From contig JADBYT010000002.1 in the NCBI GenBank assembly GCA_020402865.1, positions 372,001-436,000 on the forward strand: DNA of 64,000 bases, given 5' to 3'. Of this stretch, positions 52,858 through 62,208 are shown one piece after another (within the stretch, counting starts at the first letter, position 1; each line of letters opens with the position of its first letter). The stretch is from Bacteroidota bacterium. Its GTDB lineage: Bacteria; Bacteroidota; Bacteroidia; Palsa-965. The notes beneath the pieces were generated by a model that was given only the letters and a program-made list of their open reading frames with translations, was not told where the DNA came from and ran no database searches. The translations under genes were made by a program, and so were the position numbers.

Positions 52858-55388
52858 AATACTTACTCAGCGCAGTTCTTCTGCTTGCAGGCTTGCAGCT
52901 TGCCGCCCAGCAGGCCGCATCGGTAATTCCGGCGCAGGCCATATTTGTTACACAATTCAGCCCCGGCCCCGTAGCTGCCGATCCGCAGCTGCAACAGCAG
53001 CTCCACGAACAAATGTTCGGCAGCAATGCTCCTTTTGCCCGCATCAACCGCTACGTAGAAGGCACAAACTCGCTCGAAGGCCCGCAGCGCGATTCGCTTT
53101 TTGCCTTCCTCAAATACGTGGCCGTAAACCCGGTAAACGCCGGCATCAGCGCCACACAGCCCATGTGCAATTATTACGACAAGCGAGATACCCTGGAGCT
53201 GAATGCCTATGTGTTTGTGCTCGACAACAGCACACGTTTTCTCGACTGGTCGGCGGCACATCTTTTTCCCCGTACAAAAAATGTGCAGCGCATTTCGCGC
53301 AACGGATACACCTATATCATACACGAGCACCTGGCCGTAGTTTGTAACGATAAATTTGGCTGGCTCATTTTGCCCGATTATTACCACGAAAGTTCGCTGC
53401 TTACGTATGATTATGATGGATATGACAATATTGTGGCTGTAGAGGAATATTCAGACTATGAAGCAAAACAACGTGCCATTGCCGATTCCATACGAATGGC
53501 TGATTCAGTAATGGCAATTACAGCCAAACAGGCCGCAATGGAAGAATACCGCGAAGAATCCAAACGTGATTCGGCCTACAACGCCGCCGCCGAAGCCTTC
53601 AACGAAAAGCTTTACGGACGTAACTACAAGATGTACGATTCTATTGCCAACACGGTAATGAAAGACCGCGAACAGCGTCGTAAAAAAAAGCAGGAAATCG
53701 AAACATCACTCGAATATGACATAGAAGTAAAAATTGATCAGCTGCGCGAACAGTACATTGACAAGCATACGCCCGATGATTTGAAAATAAAGAAAGAAAC
53801 AGGAAATAACACGCGCGGCGAAAGCCATTATTTACTGCGCGATACAGAAATGCCACCTCAAGAAGTTGTAATGGGTGAAGTAATGGATGTAGCTGCACCC
53901 GATGAACCTGTGCCTGCAATGGAAGAACCTGGTTTCAGGAATGGAAGCGGTCAGGGAGCAGCCGGCAATGGAGATAAAGAAACCGGACAGGACGTAGTAG
54001 TTTCGCAGGAAGAGGTTGCAAACAATTTCGAAGCCGAACTGCAGCGGGCGTATGAAATGACGGATGCACTTTATTATTCAGGTGAATACCGCAACACGGA
54101 ACGCGATTCGCTGGTAAACCGCAATTTGCTGGTTTATCTCGATGAAGTAATGAAACTCAGTCCTTCGCAAACAATAAGCAGCGAGCCGCATTTTGCCGCA
54201 CTCGAAAAAGAAAAGTATGATGCCGTGTATTATGTAAGCTACAGTCGTGCCATTGAACAGGAATGGATGCGTGAAGCCAAACGAAACAGCTATTACGATT
54301 ACTACGATGCCCTGGAAGAAAATTCGTCGATTTCGCGGGCTGCACGCAAAAAGCGTAAAATGGAAGTGGTTGATTCGCTTTTTAAAGCGAGTGTGTGGTA
54401 TGGTGCAGGACTTACGGGTGGTGTGCGTTTTAACGGAGCCAACCTCAATGTAACACAGCAGTTTTTCTTCAACCAGAGTGTGACCGAATTAACCAAAGGC
54501 CTGTTCAGAGGCAAGGTGGATAAACGTTTGCTGCGCTATGTAAAAACTAATCCGTATTCAGTAATTGCAGTTTCGGCAAATCCCGAATCGGTTATTCGCC
54601 TCAGTTCACGCGCTTACCGCGAGTACATTCAGCTCATGGTGTATTCCATGTCGTTCGGCCGTTCAGACTTTGCGCTGGCTAATCTCACCTCGCTTTACCG
54701 CGTGTTTCTCGATGAGGATGTGATGTATAATTTATTCAGCGGCGAAGCGGTGTTTGCGGTGACTGATATTGTGGCGCGTACACGCACGTATTCATCGTAT
54801 GAGTATGATGACAATTTCCAGTACCGTATGGTGGAAAAAACGGATACGCAGCTTATGCCTGAATTTGTGTTTGCTGCTGAAATCGGGCGCAAGGAAAAAT
54901 TGCAGGAAATCATCAATATTGGTGTGCGTGCCAATGTAATTGTGCCGTTCAAAAACTATTATGTGTTTAGTCAGGTGCCGCGCGAGTTTGGTTTTATTTA
55001 CCTCGCGTTCCGGCACGGCACACTGGTGGTCACCAACGACAGTATTCTGGCGAACGATTTTATTGGTCGTGGCTATTCGCGCAGCAAAGCACTTAACCGT
55101 AACGAGCGCCGTGAACTTCGTAAAAGTCCGGTAGCGGGCTGGTGGGATGCTGAGCGCACACGCCTCACCCTGCAGCAGCGCGGCGAGTATCAGGAACGTC
55201 GCGGCCGCCGCAGCGAACGTATTTCAAAAATCACCAACCGTGTAATGTTTCGCGGCCGTCGTGGTCCCGGCGGTTCCAACCAGATTGAGTTCAACGCCGT
55301 GTTTACCGACGATGGCCTGCCCGATTATGGTTACATCCGTGTGCTGCGCATTTTGCGGTTGATGCAGAATTTAGATCGTTCGTTTTAA
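52854..55388 (+). CDS. Large secreted protein, DUF4836-like, paralogue of 55421
   Basis: An 844-residue exported protein of unknown function. The signal peptide is MKYLLSAVLLLAGLQLAA. An N-terminal domain (about 22-165) contains IPAQAIFVTQFSPGPV, a DUF4836-like opening. A long charged helical region follows (about 205-330, with repeated ADSIRMADSVM and KDREQRRKKKQ). A Glu/Gly-rich linker leads to a second globular half (about 410-844) with LRKSPVAGWWDAERT and a basic Arg/Gly patch before the end. The GC-rich codon use matches the surrounding genes. The frame from 52740 overlaps the upstream gene and is not used. Confidence 0.7.
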   Translation: MKYLLSAVLLLAGLQLAAQQAASVIPAQAIFVTQFSPGPVAADPQLQQQLHEQMFGSNAPFARINRYVEGTNSLEGPQRDSLFAFLKYVAVNPVNAGISATQPMCNYYDKRDTLELNAYVFVLDNSTRFLDWSAAHLFPRTKNVQRISRNGYTYIIHEHLAVVCNDKFGWLILPDYYHESSLLTYDYDGYDNIVAVEEYSDYEAKQRAIADSIRMADSVMAITAKQAAMEEYREESKRDSAYNAAAEAFNEKLYGRNYKMYDSIANTVMKDREQRRKKKQEIETSLEYDIEVKIDQLREQYIDKHTPDDLKIKKETGNNTRGESHYLLRDTEMPPQEVVMGEVMDVAAPDEPVPAMEEPGFRNGSGQGAAGNGDKETGQDVVVSQEEVANNFEAELQRAYEMTDALYYSGEYRNTERDSLVNRNLLVYLDEVMKLSPSQTISSEPHFAALEKEKYDAVYYVSYSRAIEQEWMREAKRNSYYDYYDALEENSSISRAARKKRKMEVVDSLFKASVWYGAGLTGGVRFNGANLNVTQQFFFNQSVTELTKGLFRGKVDKRLLRYVKTNPYSVIAVSANPESVIRLSSRAYREYIQLMVYSMSFGRSDFALANLTSLYRVFLDEDVMYNLFSGEAVFAVTDIVARTRTYSSYEYDDNFQYRMVEKTDTQLMPEFVFAAEIGRKEKLQEIINIGVRANVIVPFKNYYVFSQVPREFGFIYLAFRHGTLVVTNDSILANDFIGRGYSRSKALNRNERRELRKSPVAGWWDAERTRLTLQQRGEYQERRGRRSERISKITNRVMFRGRRGPGGSNQIEFNAVFTDDGLPDYGYIRVLRILRLMQNLDRSF

Positions 55389-55420
55389 CCCAAATATTAA
55401 CTAATAACCTCACATGTAAA

Positions 55421-57844
55421 ATGTTCGCCGGAATTCGAGGCATTTTCAAATCAGTTTATTTTGCTCTTCTGAGTATTCCGTTAACTCTTGCCGCACAAGA
55501 TGCCGAACTGCATATTCCGGCAACCGCTCTTTCTGTTTTACGCATAAATCCGGGACCTGTTTCTGCAGATGTGTCGTTGCAGCAGAATATGATTCTTCAG
55601 ATAAACGATATACTTGGCACGAGCAGCAATACAAGAACACCATTCGGATCGCTCAGTAATCAACAAACTGAAAATGTCTCCACATTCATTCAGTTAATTG
55701 CTGTTGATCCGGCATCGGCCGGATTGAGTAGTAGTCAACCTATGTATATAATTAATGATATTAATGATACACTCTATTACACCGCATATATTTATTCTCT
55801 TTCAGATCAACAAACATTTGTCAACGCCTGTAAAGCAATATTATTTACCGATTTTTTTCCACTTAACACATACCAGAATTCTAGCTTTACCGCATTCAGC
55901 AGCGGACGAATAATTGTGGCCTGCACGGATAAAACAGCATGGATTTTATTTCCCGACTATACATACAGGTACACTATGAAACAAGCCTATCCATACACTG
56001 GATATTACTCATGGAGAGGTGTTTCACCATTACAATACGCAAAACATCTTGCTGATTCATTGATGCTGGCAGATTCTTTAATGAGGGCAGAATCGTGGCT
56101 TGTAAATCGTATTGATTCAGCTTATTCTGCTGCTGAAAAAGGCTTCCAGAAAATGCTTAATGACAATAACTTCAAAATTAATGATTCGATATATAATGCC
56201 GTAATTAAGAACCGAGAGAAAAAACGAAAGAAGGAAGAAATACTCAGCTCTTCACCAGAAGAAGATAAGGAAGCAATTACCAATGTCCTTCGAAAAAAAT
56301 ATTTTGCTTCGCATATTCCCCAAGAACTGCTTGATAAAGACACATTGAGAAGTCGTAATAATTTTGAATATCAATTTGGTGATACATATTTCTCAGAACC
56401 TGATTCAGCGTCTTTGGCAGCTTTAGAAAATAATCCGGACTTTAATAATTCAGAATGGACAGCTTACCCGCCCTTAAGCGCACTCCGCTTATCAACCGAA
56501 TTGCAATACACAACCCTAACCGATACGTTTGTAATTCGCAACATGCTGACCTGCATTGAAAAGCTGGTATCACTTAATCCGCAAAACTCAATCAATAAAG
56601 AAGTAAATTTTAGTGCTGTTTCACGTTCAAATTCTGATGCTTGTTATATTTACAATATTCACAGACTGATGAAGAACAAATGGCAGAAGCAGGTAACATA
56701 TAATATTTTTGATGATGTACCTTATAGTGTGTCTGCCCCGAATGGCATCAGTAATGACACCTTAACTTTATTATTAAATAGATCCACCCAAATAGCCGAT
56801 TCCTTGTTCAGTGCCACTTTATGGAAATCAAGCGGCATGTGCGGCACCGTAAATTTTGAGCAGAACAAGTTTGTGATTGATCATCAGCTTTTCTTTAATT
56901 CAGAAGTGACGTCGGCATACAAAGGTATGTTCGGTGGAAAGGTTGGTAATGACCTGCTGGATTTTGTAAAAGCATCGCCACTATCTGTTGTGAGTGTTTC
57001 GTTTGACCCTCAAAAATTAGTTGATTTCGGAGCCCGTAGTATTGATGAATACATTGCGCTAATTAACATTTCAATTCACGGCCAGAAAGCACCAAACAAC
57101 TATTACTACAACTTTTACCGTACAGTATTTACAATCTGGCGCATGTTAATTACTAAAGATCAGTTGCGGGAAATGTTTGATGGTGAAATGATTTTTGCTT
57201 TAACCGATCTTGTAGTTCGCAATTATAGCTATGAAACTTTAGAATTCGATGCAAACGGAAACTTCCCCGCGTTGGTAATGAAAACGGATTCACGGGTAGT
57301 GCCTGAGTTTATTCTTGCTGCAAAAATTAATAATACCGAGCGGGTAAACGAAATGCTTAATACTGCAAGAATATCAGGGATTATCACACCAGTTCAAGGT
57401 GGTTATAAATTAAACCTAAACACATCTCAATTGCGGCTTGGCCAAGCCTATGTTTTTCTTTCGGGTAACAAACTGGTGTTGACCAATGACAGTGTGCTGA
57501 CATACACCTACAGTAAAAAGGGTTATCCAAAGAATTTATCGCTGAGCAAAGCAGATAGAAAAACACTTCGCAAAAGTCCGGTAGCAGGCTGGACAGATGC
57601 TGAGCGCACAAAACTTGAAGCGAATCAGCGAAATGGGAATACCAATTCTGATAATGGCGGAATGTCTCCTTTGACCAAAGGACGGCTGGGGAGACTGGTA
57701 TTCTATGGAAAACGCGGGAAGAATGGCATGCCTGTTTTACATATAAGCGGATATACAACTGGCGAAACTATTTCTGACAACGGGTTTATGACATTTTACC
57801 GCGCCATACAGATTATACGTATCATTTATCCCAAAGGCCTTTAG
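55421..57844 (+). CDS. Large secreted protein, AT-rich paralogue of 52854
   Basis: An 807-residue exported protein with a signal peptide (about 1-24). Its order matches its upstream neighbour: IPATALSVLRINPGPVSAD near 30, the ADSLMLADSLMRAES helix near 215, KNREKKRKKEE near 265, and LRKSPVAGWTDAERT near 710. Identity between the two is moderate by eye, and base composition differs sharply: this gene is AT-rich with many AAT, ATA and TTA codons. It starts 32 bases after the first paralogue and ends three bases before the next gene. Function is unknown. Confidence 0.7.
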   Translation: MFAGIRGIFKSVYFALLSIPLTLAAQDAELHIPATALSVLRINPGPVSADVSLQQNMILQINDILGTSSNTRTPFGSLSNQQTENVSTFIQLIAVDPASAGLSSSQPMYIINDINDTLYYTAYIYSLSDQQTFVNACKAILFTDFFPLNTYQNSSFTAFSSGRIIVACTDKTAWILFPDYTYRYTMKQAYPYTGYYSWRGVSPLQYAKHLADSLMLADSLMRAESWLVNRIDSAYSAAEKGFQKMLNDNNFKINDSIYNAVIKNREKKRKKEEILSSSPEEDKEAITNVLRKKYFASHIPQELLDKDTLRSRNNFEYQFGDTYFSEPDSASLAALENNPDFNNSEWTAYPPLSALRLSTELQYTTLTDTFVIRNMLTCIEKLVSLNPQNSINKEVNFSAVSRSNSDACYIYNIHRLMKNKWQKQVTYNIFDDVPYSVSAPNGISNDTLTLLLNRSTQIADSLFSATLWKSSGMCGTVNFEQNKFVIDHQLFFNSEVTSAYKGMFGGKVGNDLLDFVKASPLSVVSVSFDPQKLVDFGARSIDEYIALINISIHGQKAPNNYYYNFYRTVFTIWRMLITKDQLREMFDGEMIFALTDLVVRNYSYETLEFDANGNFPALVMKTDSRVVPEFILAAKINNTERVNEMLNTARISGIITPVQGGYKLNLNTSQLRLGQAYVFLSGNKLVLTNDSVLTYTYSKKGYPKNLSLSKADRKTLRKSPVAGWTDAERTKLEANQRNGNTNSDNGGMSPLTKGRLGRLVFYGKRGKNGMPVLHISGYTTGETISDNGFMTFYRAIQIIRIIYPKGL

Positions 57845-57847
57845 CCT

Positions 57848-59362
57848 ATGCACTACCTCCGCTACACACTTCTCTCGCTCATTTTTCTTGGCGCTGCGGG
57901 TGCGCTGGCGGGCTATTTCTTTTTCCGCCGCACCGTACCTGTACAGGCGCGTTTCATACCGCACGATGCGGTGCTGGTGCTTACAGCTGATGTGCGTGAG
58001 CTTGCGCTGAATGCCAAAGGCGGCAAACCACTACTGCCCGAACGCGGCGGCGATGCGGTAAACAAACAGCTTGCCGCGCTCAGCCATGTGCTTGAAGAAC
58101 ATGGCGGTGGCGGCATTGCCCAAACGGCTGATGTGCAGCTTTTCCTCTTTCGCCGCAACGAAAGTGCCTGGGCGGGTGCCGCACTCGAACTACACGACAG
58201 TGCAGCTTTTGGGAACATGTTGCGCAGCAACGATCTGAAACGCGAAATCATGCTCAGCCCGGCAGGCAGCAACCTGTTTGCGCTCGACTCATCGGGCATG
58301 GTGCTGGGCTGGAACGGCGATGCGGCACTTCTGCTGTACCCGGTTGGCAATCATGAAACAGCTGCAACGGTAAAAATGCTGGCTCAGTTGCTTGCGCTTG
58401 ACGAAGGCAAATCTATTGCATCAAATAAAGCATTTTGCAATGCCGTGCTTCAGGAATTCGACCTCAGTCTCTGGATTAATCCGGCCGAAGCCATTTCGTT
58501 TACGCAGTCGGCTCCGCTGGCCGCTTTGTTCGGCACAATCGCGCAGCTTCATCTTGCTGCTGATTTCAGCGATGGAGAATTGAGCGTAAAACGCTACATC
58601 ACAGAAAACAATTACGTGAATGCCGGAAAATCTCAGCCTTGTCCGCCAGGCGAAACAAGCGCATACTGGTATTTCAGTACAAGTGCGCTGTACAAACATC
58701 CGGCAGCCGACTTGTTTTTTGACGATAACGAACTGAACAAGGAGCTGGCCGCACAACTCACAGGCCAGTGCGCGGTGTTTTTACACGATACAGCTGGCTA
58801 CACAACCAGCTACACCGAAACGGTAATGGACGAAAACTTCAACACCGTGCAGCGCGAAGTGAGCCGCCACGCCACGGAGTTTGGCCACACCTGCGTGTAC
58901 AACCTGAAAAAAGGCGCTGATATAAACGCCCTGTTTGCGCGTGCGGCACAATCCGACAGCAATATTGTACAGCAACACAAAGCCCTGCGTATTGCTACCG
59001 GAAACCTAGCCCGGACGGCTTTTTTGCAAGACGGATTTTTGATTGTAAGCACCACGCTAAGCGGGCCCTATTCAGCAAAAAAGATAAACGCCGAACAGCG
59101 GTTTGCTGCCGAAATAAACACAACGCAAATACTCCGTTTGCTTCCGGCCGTGCATGCCGACTGGCCGCCGCAATGGCTGAGTGTTGCGGCATTGTTCGGA
59201 AAACACATTCAACACGCTACGCTGTCCAAGCCGGTTTTCAAAAGCACCAACAACTACAGCGATGAATTTACAATTCACTTCGCTGCAAATGACATCAACG
59301 CCATGCTGCAACTCCGCGATTTATTGCGGGAGGCAGCATGGCTGATGCAACAAAAAAACTGA
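57848..59362 (+). CDS. Membrane-anchored protein, last gene of the four-gene operon
   Basis: A 504-residue protein with an N-terminal transmembrane anchor (about 5-26) and a large extracytoplasmic part. The opening ARFIPHDAVLVLTADVRELAL resembles the IPxxALxVLxINPG start of the two paralogues, so it is probably a distant third member. The rest is beta/alpha with SLWINPAEAISFTQSAPLAALFG. No catalytic motif is seen. It starts three bases after the previous stop, so it belongs to the same transcript. The next gene is convergent, 16 bases away. Confidence 0.65.
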   Translation: MHYLRYTLLSLIFLGAAGALAGYFFFRRTVPVQARFIPHDAVLVLTADVRELALNAKGGKPLLPERGGDAVNKQLAALSHVLEEHGGGGIAQTADVQLFLFRRNESAWAGAALELHDSAAFGNMLRSNDLKREIMLSPAGSNLFALDSSGMVLGWNGDAALLLYPVGNHETAATVKMLAQLLALDEGKSIASNKAFCNAVLQEFDLSLWINPAEAISFTQSAPLAALFGTIAQLHLAADFSDGELSVKRYITENNYVNAGKSQPCPPGETSAYWYFSTSALYKHPAADLFFDDNELNKELAAQLTGQCAVFLHDTAGYTTSYTETVMDENFNTVQREVSRHATEFGHTCVYNLKKGADINALFARAAQSDSNIVQQHKALRIATGNLARTAFLQDGFLIVSTTLSGPYSAKKINAEQRFAAEINTTQILRLLPAVHADWPPQWLSVAALFGKHIQHATLSKPVFKSTNNYSDEFTIHFAANDINAMLQLRDLLREAAWLMQQKN

Positions 59363-59378
59363 TTGTTGGTGTTGTTTC

Positions 59379-59816
59379 TTATCCGGCGAGAAGAGCGAGA
59401 TTATCGCTGAATTTCTCGGGTTTTGAAAGGTTGCTGAAGAAATTGCGGTCGGTGTCATTAACCAGCTGACGGGCTTTTGCGACTACTTTTTCGCCTGAAG
59501 GTGTAAGTGCAATGTGAAATGCACGCGCATCAGCACGGTTGGCCTTGCGGCTTACCCATTTCTTTTGTTCAAGCACACGAAGCACTTTCGATGTCATCAT
59601 AACATCTGTGCCGGCCACTCGTGCAAGTTTTACCTGCGTGGCAGCTTCGCCTTCGGTTTTGAACTGTTCAAGCGTTTCGAGCAGCAAATACTGCACATGA
59701 GTGAGGTCGAGCGGGTCAAGTGCAGTTTTAATTGTACGCTGCCAGCTGTTGCTAACCTGCCAGAGCAGGTAACCTGTTCTACGGTTACGGTTTTGGGTCT
59801 GTTTTTTCTTTGACAT
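59379..59816 (-). CDS. MarR family transcriptional regulator
   Basis: A 145-residue winged-helix MarR protein. The wHTH (about 45-110) has AATQVKLARVAGTDVMMTSKVLRVLEQ, then the wing with RKANRADARAFHIALTPSGEKVV, a good family match. An N-terminal basic stretch and helices for dimerisation flank it. It is not divergent from a clear target gene. A promoter match (TATATTTG with a TTG 23 bases upstream) precedes it. The ligand is unknown. Confidence 0.87.
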   Translation of the reverse strand: MSKKKQTQNRNRRTGYLLWQVSNSWQRTIKTALDPLDLTHVQYLLLETLEQFKTEGEAATQVKLARVAGTDVMMTSKVLRVLEQKKWVSRKANRADARAFHIALTPSGEKVVAKARQLVNDTDRNFFSNLSKPEKFSDNLALLAG

Positions 59817-59843
59817 TACAGGGGTGGGCTTTGTTGTTCACAC

Positions 59844-59877
59844 CAAATATAGGCCGTGTACGATAAGATTGTATCAA
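59844..59877 (-). promoter_or_regulatory. Candidate Bacteroidota promoter for the MarR gene
   Basis: The minus strand reads TTG (59875-59877), 23 bases, then TATATTTG (59844-59851), an exact TAnnTTTG. The spacing is at the long end of the accepted range, and it lies 27 bases before the MarR ATG. Confidence 0.5.
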
Positions 59878-60230
59878 AAGTTGCTGTTTGAGTTGTAGAA
59901 TAACCGCTTAAATGCCGCTGTTTGTCTGGTATTCCGGCTTTTTTGGAGCCGGTTCTCAATTAGTAGCTACAATTAATATATGTAAGATTATTTCACCTGA
60001 AATTGCCTTATCGAAGAAAAAAACACAATCATCGGCAAAAAAAACAATTCTAAAGAATAATGAGGTTTGTGTTGAATTAAGTGCAGGTACTATTTATTTA
60101 TGAAATAAACTGATATTATGATTTTGAGCAGGAATTATTTAAAATTATTGTTTTAGCACATTAAAAAATCGTGGCACAAAGTGTCCTGACGGTGTAAATT
60201 GTTATGCACGCAGATAATATACACGCCATA
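59878..60230. other. AT-rich intergenic region
   Basis: About 350 bases, part of the gap between the MarR gene and the gene at 60285. A perfect CCGGCT/AGCCGG pair at 59934-59952 is the only hairpin noticed, and its loop holds the T-run, so it is not a terminator. An open frame of 63 codons at 59912 lacks any family signal. Nothing else was supported. Confidence 0.45.
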
Positions 60231-60262
60231 TAAAAAATCAGGATGAAGAATACATCCTGATT
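60231..60262 (-). terminator. Terminator of the gene at 60285
   Basis: A perfect 10-bp inverted repeat (60236-60245 with 60253-60262), with A-rich sequence on its plus-strand left side, which gives a T-run after the hairpin on the minus strand. Confidence 0.8.
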
Positions 60263-60284
60263 AGTTTACAACTTATTTACATAT

Positions 60285-60887
60285 CTAGTACTCTTCCGAA
60301 TACCCGATGGTTAATCCGACCCGTACTCCCCATTGCTCAATCCGGTTTTCGGGATTATAAATTAGCGTGGTGGCTACTGTGGGAGAAAGAAAAAAGTTCC
60401 AGTCGTCGCGCGGAACGACTTTTAGCCTGTATTGAATTGTACCCGATAATTTCCCCAGCTCATCATACGGATTTCGCCTGTACCAGTAGTCCATACCTAA
60501 CGGATTGAGCGAGAAATGATGGCGGAACCGGCCTTCGCTATTGGCATATACGCCCATTCCTTCAGGTAAAATGGCGAGTAGCAGCCCGGTTACATTCCAG
60601 AATCTTCGGTTTGTGCCGCCAAACCGGCTTAGCAACCATACACCGGCAACCGTGCCGGCAGGTGCGTGAGCATAAATGCCGCCGTTGGTTCTGGGGCCGA
60701 TACCCAGCTGCCAGTTAACCGTAAAAATGTCGCCAACAGGCAGATAAAGATTGAACCCGTAGCTTTGCTGAAGCCGGTTGCCGAAAAACGATTGTTCGGC
60801 ATGGAAGCCACCTTCAATGCCGCCTTGTGCACGCACAAAGCCGGTAAACAGGCAAACGAACAGGGCAGAGGTAAGGAGTTTTTTCAT
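60285..60887 (-). CDS. Hypothetical outer-membrane beta-barrel protein
   Basis: A 200-residue exported protein with a signal peptide (MKKLLTSALFVCLFTGFVRAQ). The mature part has alternating hydrophobic/aromatic strands (YGFNLYLPVGDIFTVNWQLGIG, GLTIGY near the end) and Gly-rich turns, typical of a small outer-membrane barrel. No family name can be given. It is a single gene ending in a clear terminator. Confidence 0.65.
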   Translation of the reverse strand: MKKLLTSALFVCLFTGFVRAQGGIEGGFHAEQSFFGNRLQQSYGFNLYLPVGDIFTVNWQLGIGPRTNGGIYAHAPAGTVAGVWLLSRFGGTNRRFWNVTGLLLAILPEGMGVYANSEGRFRHHFSLNPLGMDYWYRRNPYDELGKLSGTIQYRLKVVPRDDWNFFLSPTVATTLIYNPENRIEQWGVRVGLTIGYSEEY

Positions 60888-60985
60888 GGTAGGGAAAGAT
60901 AAATTATTGGTAAGAACTGCACAAATCGGGCCATGTGAGGGTGTAGAGGCAACAAAAAAAGAGCGGATCGGCTGGCCTGTATGGC

Positions 60986-61501
60986 TTATTTATGATCGTA
61001 GCTGATCACCCGTGTTACTTTCCAGGCATTCCCTGTTTTCTTCCAGATCATAATGTTTTTGAATATGCCGCAATCTTCTTTCCCGGCTTCGGTATGGCAA
61101 AACTCATGGCGGCAAACTTCTATTGCGCCATAATCGGGAACAGGATATACTTCCATTGTTCCGGCAACCAATTTCCTGCGCAAACCGGTGTCTTTGTTCC
61201 GCTCAAACAACAACTGAAAGCCGCTGGCCGTACCCGCAAAATCGGCTAAGCCGCCTTTGTCGTGATAAAACTCTAAACTGTCGGAAAAAAACGCCATGAG
61301 TCCGGCACTGTCATGTGCATTAAATGCGGCAAACATGAGACTGTCCTGTGTATATATTTCATCAAATAATGCGGAGGACGCAGGCACGTAAGCGCCGGTT
61401 TCTGTTTTCGCCGTGTCTGTCGGGAGCGCCTTGTTTTCATCAGATTTGCAGCCGGTGAGCGCAACAAGAAGAATTATACATGCGGAGAATATTTTTTGCA
61501 T
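60986..61501 (-). CDS. Lipoprotein with NTF2-like (DUF4440/SnoaL-type) domain
   Basis: A 171-residue predicted lipoprotein (lipobox VALTGC, Cys18). The mature domain (about 45-170) has the NTF2-like pattern IYTQDSLMFAAFNAHDSAGLMAFFSDSLEFYHD and the closing strand WKVTRVISYDH. Catalysis cannot be inferred from the fold alone. The frame begins at TTG 61507, but ATG 61501 gives a good lipoprotein signal. A TAAATTTG element sits directly upstream. Confidence 0.75.
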   Translation of the reverse strand: MQKIFSACIILLVALTGCKSDENKALPTDTAKTETGAYVPASSALFDEIYTQDSLMFAAFNAHDSAGLMAFFSDSLEFYHDKGGLADFAGTASGFQLLFERNKDTGLRRKLVAGTMEVYPVPDYGAIEVCRHEFCHTEAGKEDCGIFKNIMIWKKTGNAWKVTRVISYDHK

Positions 61502-61504
61502 ACA

Positions 61505-61512
61505 CAAATTTA
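61505..61512 (-). promoter_or_regulatory. Candidate -7 element immediately before the ATG
   Basis: The minus strand reads TAAATTTG, three bases before the ATG at 61501. If used, the transcript would start at or inside the start codon region. Confidence 0.4.
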
Positions 61513-61569
61513 GTTTGCATGTAATGTACAGCTTCTTTCACACCTGTGGCTTACTGCGCTGGCAGCGTG

Positions 61570-62208
61570 TTAAAACATCCGGGCAAGCAATGCAAGAGCC
61601 TGCGGATCTATTTCATGTTCGCCCTGAAAGTGCAGATGCCGGAATGTGACCTGCTGGCTGCGAAGTTCGGTGAGTTGTATTTCGTTTTCTTCGGGCGAGA
61701 TAAAACGGTCGTTGGAAGCGGTAAGCAGGGTGAGCCGGGTTTGCGGCGGTAGTGTAACCGGTTTCATATCGGGCGGGAAAAAGCCGCACCAGAGAATAAG
61801 CTCATCGGCCTTGGTGCGGCCACTATTCAGCCATCGGCACACCGTAGCAGCGCCTTGTGAAAAGCCGAGCACCACAATGCGTACATCCGCGTTAAGCGGT
61901 GCCAGCACTTCTGCTGCAACGGCATCGAGCGCGGCAATGTAGTCTTCAATATCGCGTAGCCGGTCTTCGCTGGTCATCCACGAAGCAGCGATGTCGCCTC
62001 CGCCTCCTTTCCGGTAGAAGCGGTGAAGACCTTCGGGAGCAACCAGCAGACGGCCGTGTTGGTTAAGTGGGGCAAACGATTGAAGGAATTGGGAGGCGAG
62101 TTGTGCATAGCCGTGGCATACAAACCACACTTCACGTACCTCGTGGCTGCTTTGTCCGAGCGTAAAGTAGCGTGCGGTTTTAGCAACCTTTATTTCGTGT
62201 TTCCTCAT
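61570..62208 (-). CDS. Phospholipase/carboxylesterase-type alpha/beta hydrolase
   Basis: A 212-residue serine hydrolase of the phospholipase/carboxylesterase (Abhydrolase_2) group. The nucleophile elbow is GFSQGA (about 113-118), the acid is probably Asp in TASNDRF (near 165), and the His is probably in GEHEID (near 197). There is no signal peptide. Its ATG overlaps the stop of the upstream serine-hydrolase gene by ATGA, so the two are coupled. Substrates could be lysophospholipids or short esters. Confidence 0.8.
   Translation of the reverse strand: MRKHEIKVAKTARYFTLGQSSHEVREVWFVCHGYAQLASQFLQSFAPLNQHGRLLVAPEGLHRFYRKGGGGDIAASWMTSEDRLRDIEDYIAALDAVAAEVLAPLNADVRIVVLGFSQGAATVCRWLNSGRTKADELILWCGFFPPDMKPVTLPPQTRLTLLTASNDRFISPEENEIQLTELRSQQVTFRHLHFQGEHEIDPQALALLARMF

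Noticed and set aside
59912-60103. Small gene in the gap after the MarR gene
   Set aside because: The 63-codon frame has low-complexity composition, no start-proximal signal and no recognisable domain.
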